Origin: Immundisolibacter sp.
Lineage (GTDB): Bacteria; Pseudomonadota; Gammaproteobacteria; Immundisolibacterales; Immundisolibacteraceae
Assembly: GCF_041601295.1 (NCBI RefSeq)
Contig: NZ_JBFIII010000116.1
Coordinates: 1 to 7,708, forward strand
DNA: 7,708 bases
Direction of reading: 5' to 3'
Part shown: positions 7,432 to 7,708 of the stretch, piece by piece
How the letters are laid out: each line of letters opens with the position of its first letter
Position numbering within the stretch: the stretch's first letter is position 1
Program-made: the position numbers and the translations under genes
The notes under the pieces: generated by a model
Seen by the model: only the letters and a program-made list of their open reading frames with translations
What the model was told of the DNA's origin: nothing
Databases searched by the model: none

Positions 7432-7612
7432 GCGCTGACTAAATCCGTCCTGGATTTGTCAGCGCCCGTCATCGGAAAAGCGTGGTTTTCCGATGACTCA
7501 CAAAATCAGTGACTTACAGCCACAGATTTTTGCAGCGCGTCCCTGCGCTGCGGGAGCCGCTGAATAAATCAGCGGTTCCCGGGCGGATGGAATCCGCTCG
7601 CGTCGGGCGACG
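7432..7612. repeat. Cluster of consecutive inverted repeats (REP-like hairpin array)
   Basis: Seven stem-loops follow each other over 181 bases. (1) 7432-7465: GCGCTGAC, bulged T, AAATCC, loop GTCCT, GGATTT, GTCAGCGC. (2) 7468-7497: GTCATCGGAAAA, 6-base loop, TTTTCCGATGAC, perfect 12 bp. (3) 7502-7530: AAAATCAGTG/CACAGATTTT with one A-A mismatch and a 9-base loop. (4) 7532-7551: GCAGCGC/GCGCTGC, perfect, 6-base loop. (5) 7552-7580: GGGAGCCGCTGA/TCAGCGGTTCCC, one G-T wobble, loop ATAAA. (6) 7583-7597: GCGGAT/ATCCGC, 3-base loop. (7) 7601-7612: a weak CGTC/GACG. Units 1 and 5 share the word CGCTGA-N-TAAATC, suggesting a repeated family. It lies just after the stop of the upstream gene, so it may act in mRNA 3'-end stabilisation or termination, or be a REP/BIME-type mobile repeat. 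None of the stems has a clean long U-tract except weakly stem 3 (GATTTT). Confidence 0.75.
7468..7497. repeat. Perfect 12-bp inverted repeat (strongest hairpin of the cluster)
   Basis: GTCATCGGAAAA at 7468-7479 and TTTTCCGATGAC at 7486-7497 are exact reverse complements around the loop GCGTGG. A perfect 12-bp stem with a 6-base loop is unlikely by chance. It could be a transcription-end stem for the gene upstream (7658 and beyond) or one unit of a dispersed repeat family. Confidence 0.8.
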
Positions 7613-7657
7613 GCAAGGAACGGGCCGAGTGGACGGCTACGTGCCGCCCCCGCCCGA

Positions 7658-7708
7658 TCAGGCCGCAGGCCAGTTGGGGGGCCGTTTGTCGATAAAGGCG
7701 TCAATGCC
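7658..7708 (-). CDS. C-terminal end of a probable enoyl-CoA hydratase/isomerase (crotonase) family protein, partial
   Basis: The minus strand from the window edge reads GIDAFIDKRPPNWPAA and then TGA (7660-7658). Crotonase-superfamily enoyl-CoA hydratases commonly end in this manner: a helix of the form EGI-x-AF-x-x-KR followed by P-x-W/F and a few residues. If right, the complete protein would hydrate enoyl-CoA intermediates in fatty-acid or related acyl-CoA breakdown in the cytoplasm. Only 16 residues are visible, none catalytic, so the call rests on tail similarity alone. The frame is distinct from a longer TTG-started ORF on the same strand, which I reject. The gene is co-directional with the porin but separated from it by 335 bases of hairpin-rich DNA, so a shared operon is doubtful. 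Confidence 0.55.
   Translation of the reverse strand, partial: GIDAFIDKRPPNWPAA

Larger units (their letters stand above)
7323..7657. other. Intergenic stretch upstream of the porin, filled with inverted repeats
   Basis: No supported gene. The porin leader (7323-7431) holds two small dyads: CGGTGGC/GCCACCG (7346-7352 and 7363-7369, 10-base loop) and GTTCA/TGAAC (7381-7394, 4-base loop). The rest is the hairpin cluster at 7432-7612. I could not find a convincing -35/-10 pair for the porin on the minus strand. Confidence 0.6.

Noticed and set aside
7498..7704. 68-codon minus-strand frame starting at TTG 7704
   Set aside because: It overlaps the crotonase-like C-terminus in another frame and then runs through the inverted repeats; Pro/Arg/Ala-rich translation with no ribosome-binding site visible.

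Overview
The window reads as high-GC proteobacterial chromosome, most likely a gammaproteobacterium. Xanthomonadales is my guess from the style of the RHS protein and the Porin_O_P-type porin, but no phylogenetic marker is present. Every gene I can support is on the minus strand, so the biological order runs from high to low coordinates.

Right edge to left: (1) the last 16 codons of a probable enoyl-CoA hydratase/isomerase-family gene (7658-7708). (2) A gene-free spacer (7323-7657) packed with consecutive perfect or near-perfect inverted repeats at 7432-7612, a REP-like hairpin cluster. (3) A complete Porin_O_P-like outer-membrane porin (5946-7322), starting at an internal ATG with a good ribosome-binding site and signal peptide. 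(4) A 370-base spacer (5576-5945) with a weak candidate promoter. (5) A large RHS/YD-repeat gene split in two by an intact IS30-family insertion sequence (4360-5466). The element has 27-bp terminal inverted repeats, an intact DDE transposase and a 3-bp AAG flanking duplication. (6) A partial small ORF at the left edge (1-203) whose ATG overlaps the RHS stop codon by one base and which encodes a signal-peptide-like N-terminus.

The central observation comes from removing the IS and one AAG copy on paper. The RHS gene then becomes one uninterrupted frame of 1,420 codons with a Sec-type signal peptide; the IS sits at codon 36, between the hydrophobic core and the cleavage site. The restored protein would have a signal peptide, a cysteine-rich segment, a DUF6531-like entry segment, dozens of YD repeats, the conserved RHS-core closing motif ending in DPSGL, and a 114-residue variable C-terminal tip that I do not recognise. 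The tip and the small ORF after it have lower GC (about 48% over bases 1-540) than sampled lines of the core and porin (65-68%). This is the layout of a polymorphic-toxin tip followed by its immunity gene. Here the carrier appears to be exported by Sec and the partner also looks exported, so a periplasmic or extracellular tip/partner pair of unknown activity is the most interesting candidate in the window. As the DNA stands, the IS should silence the RHS gene.
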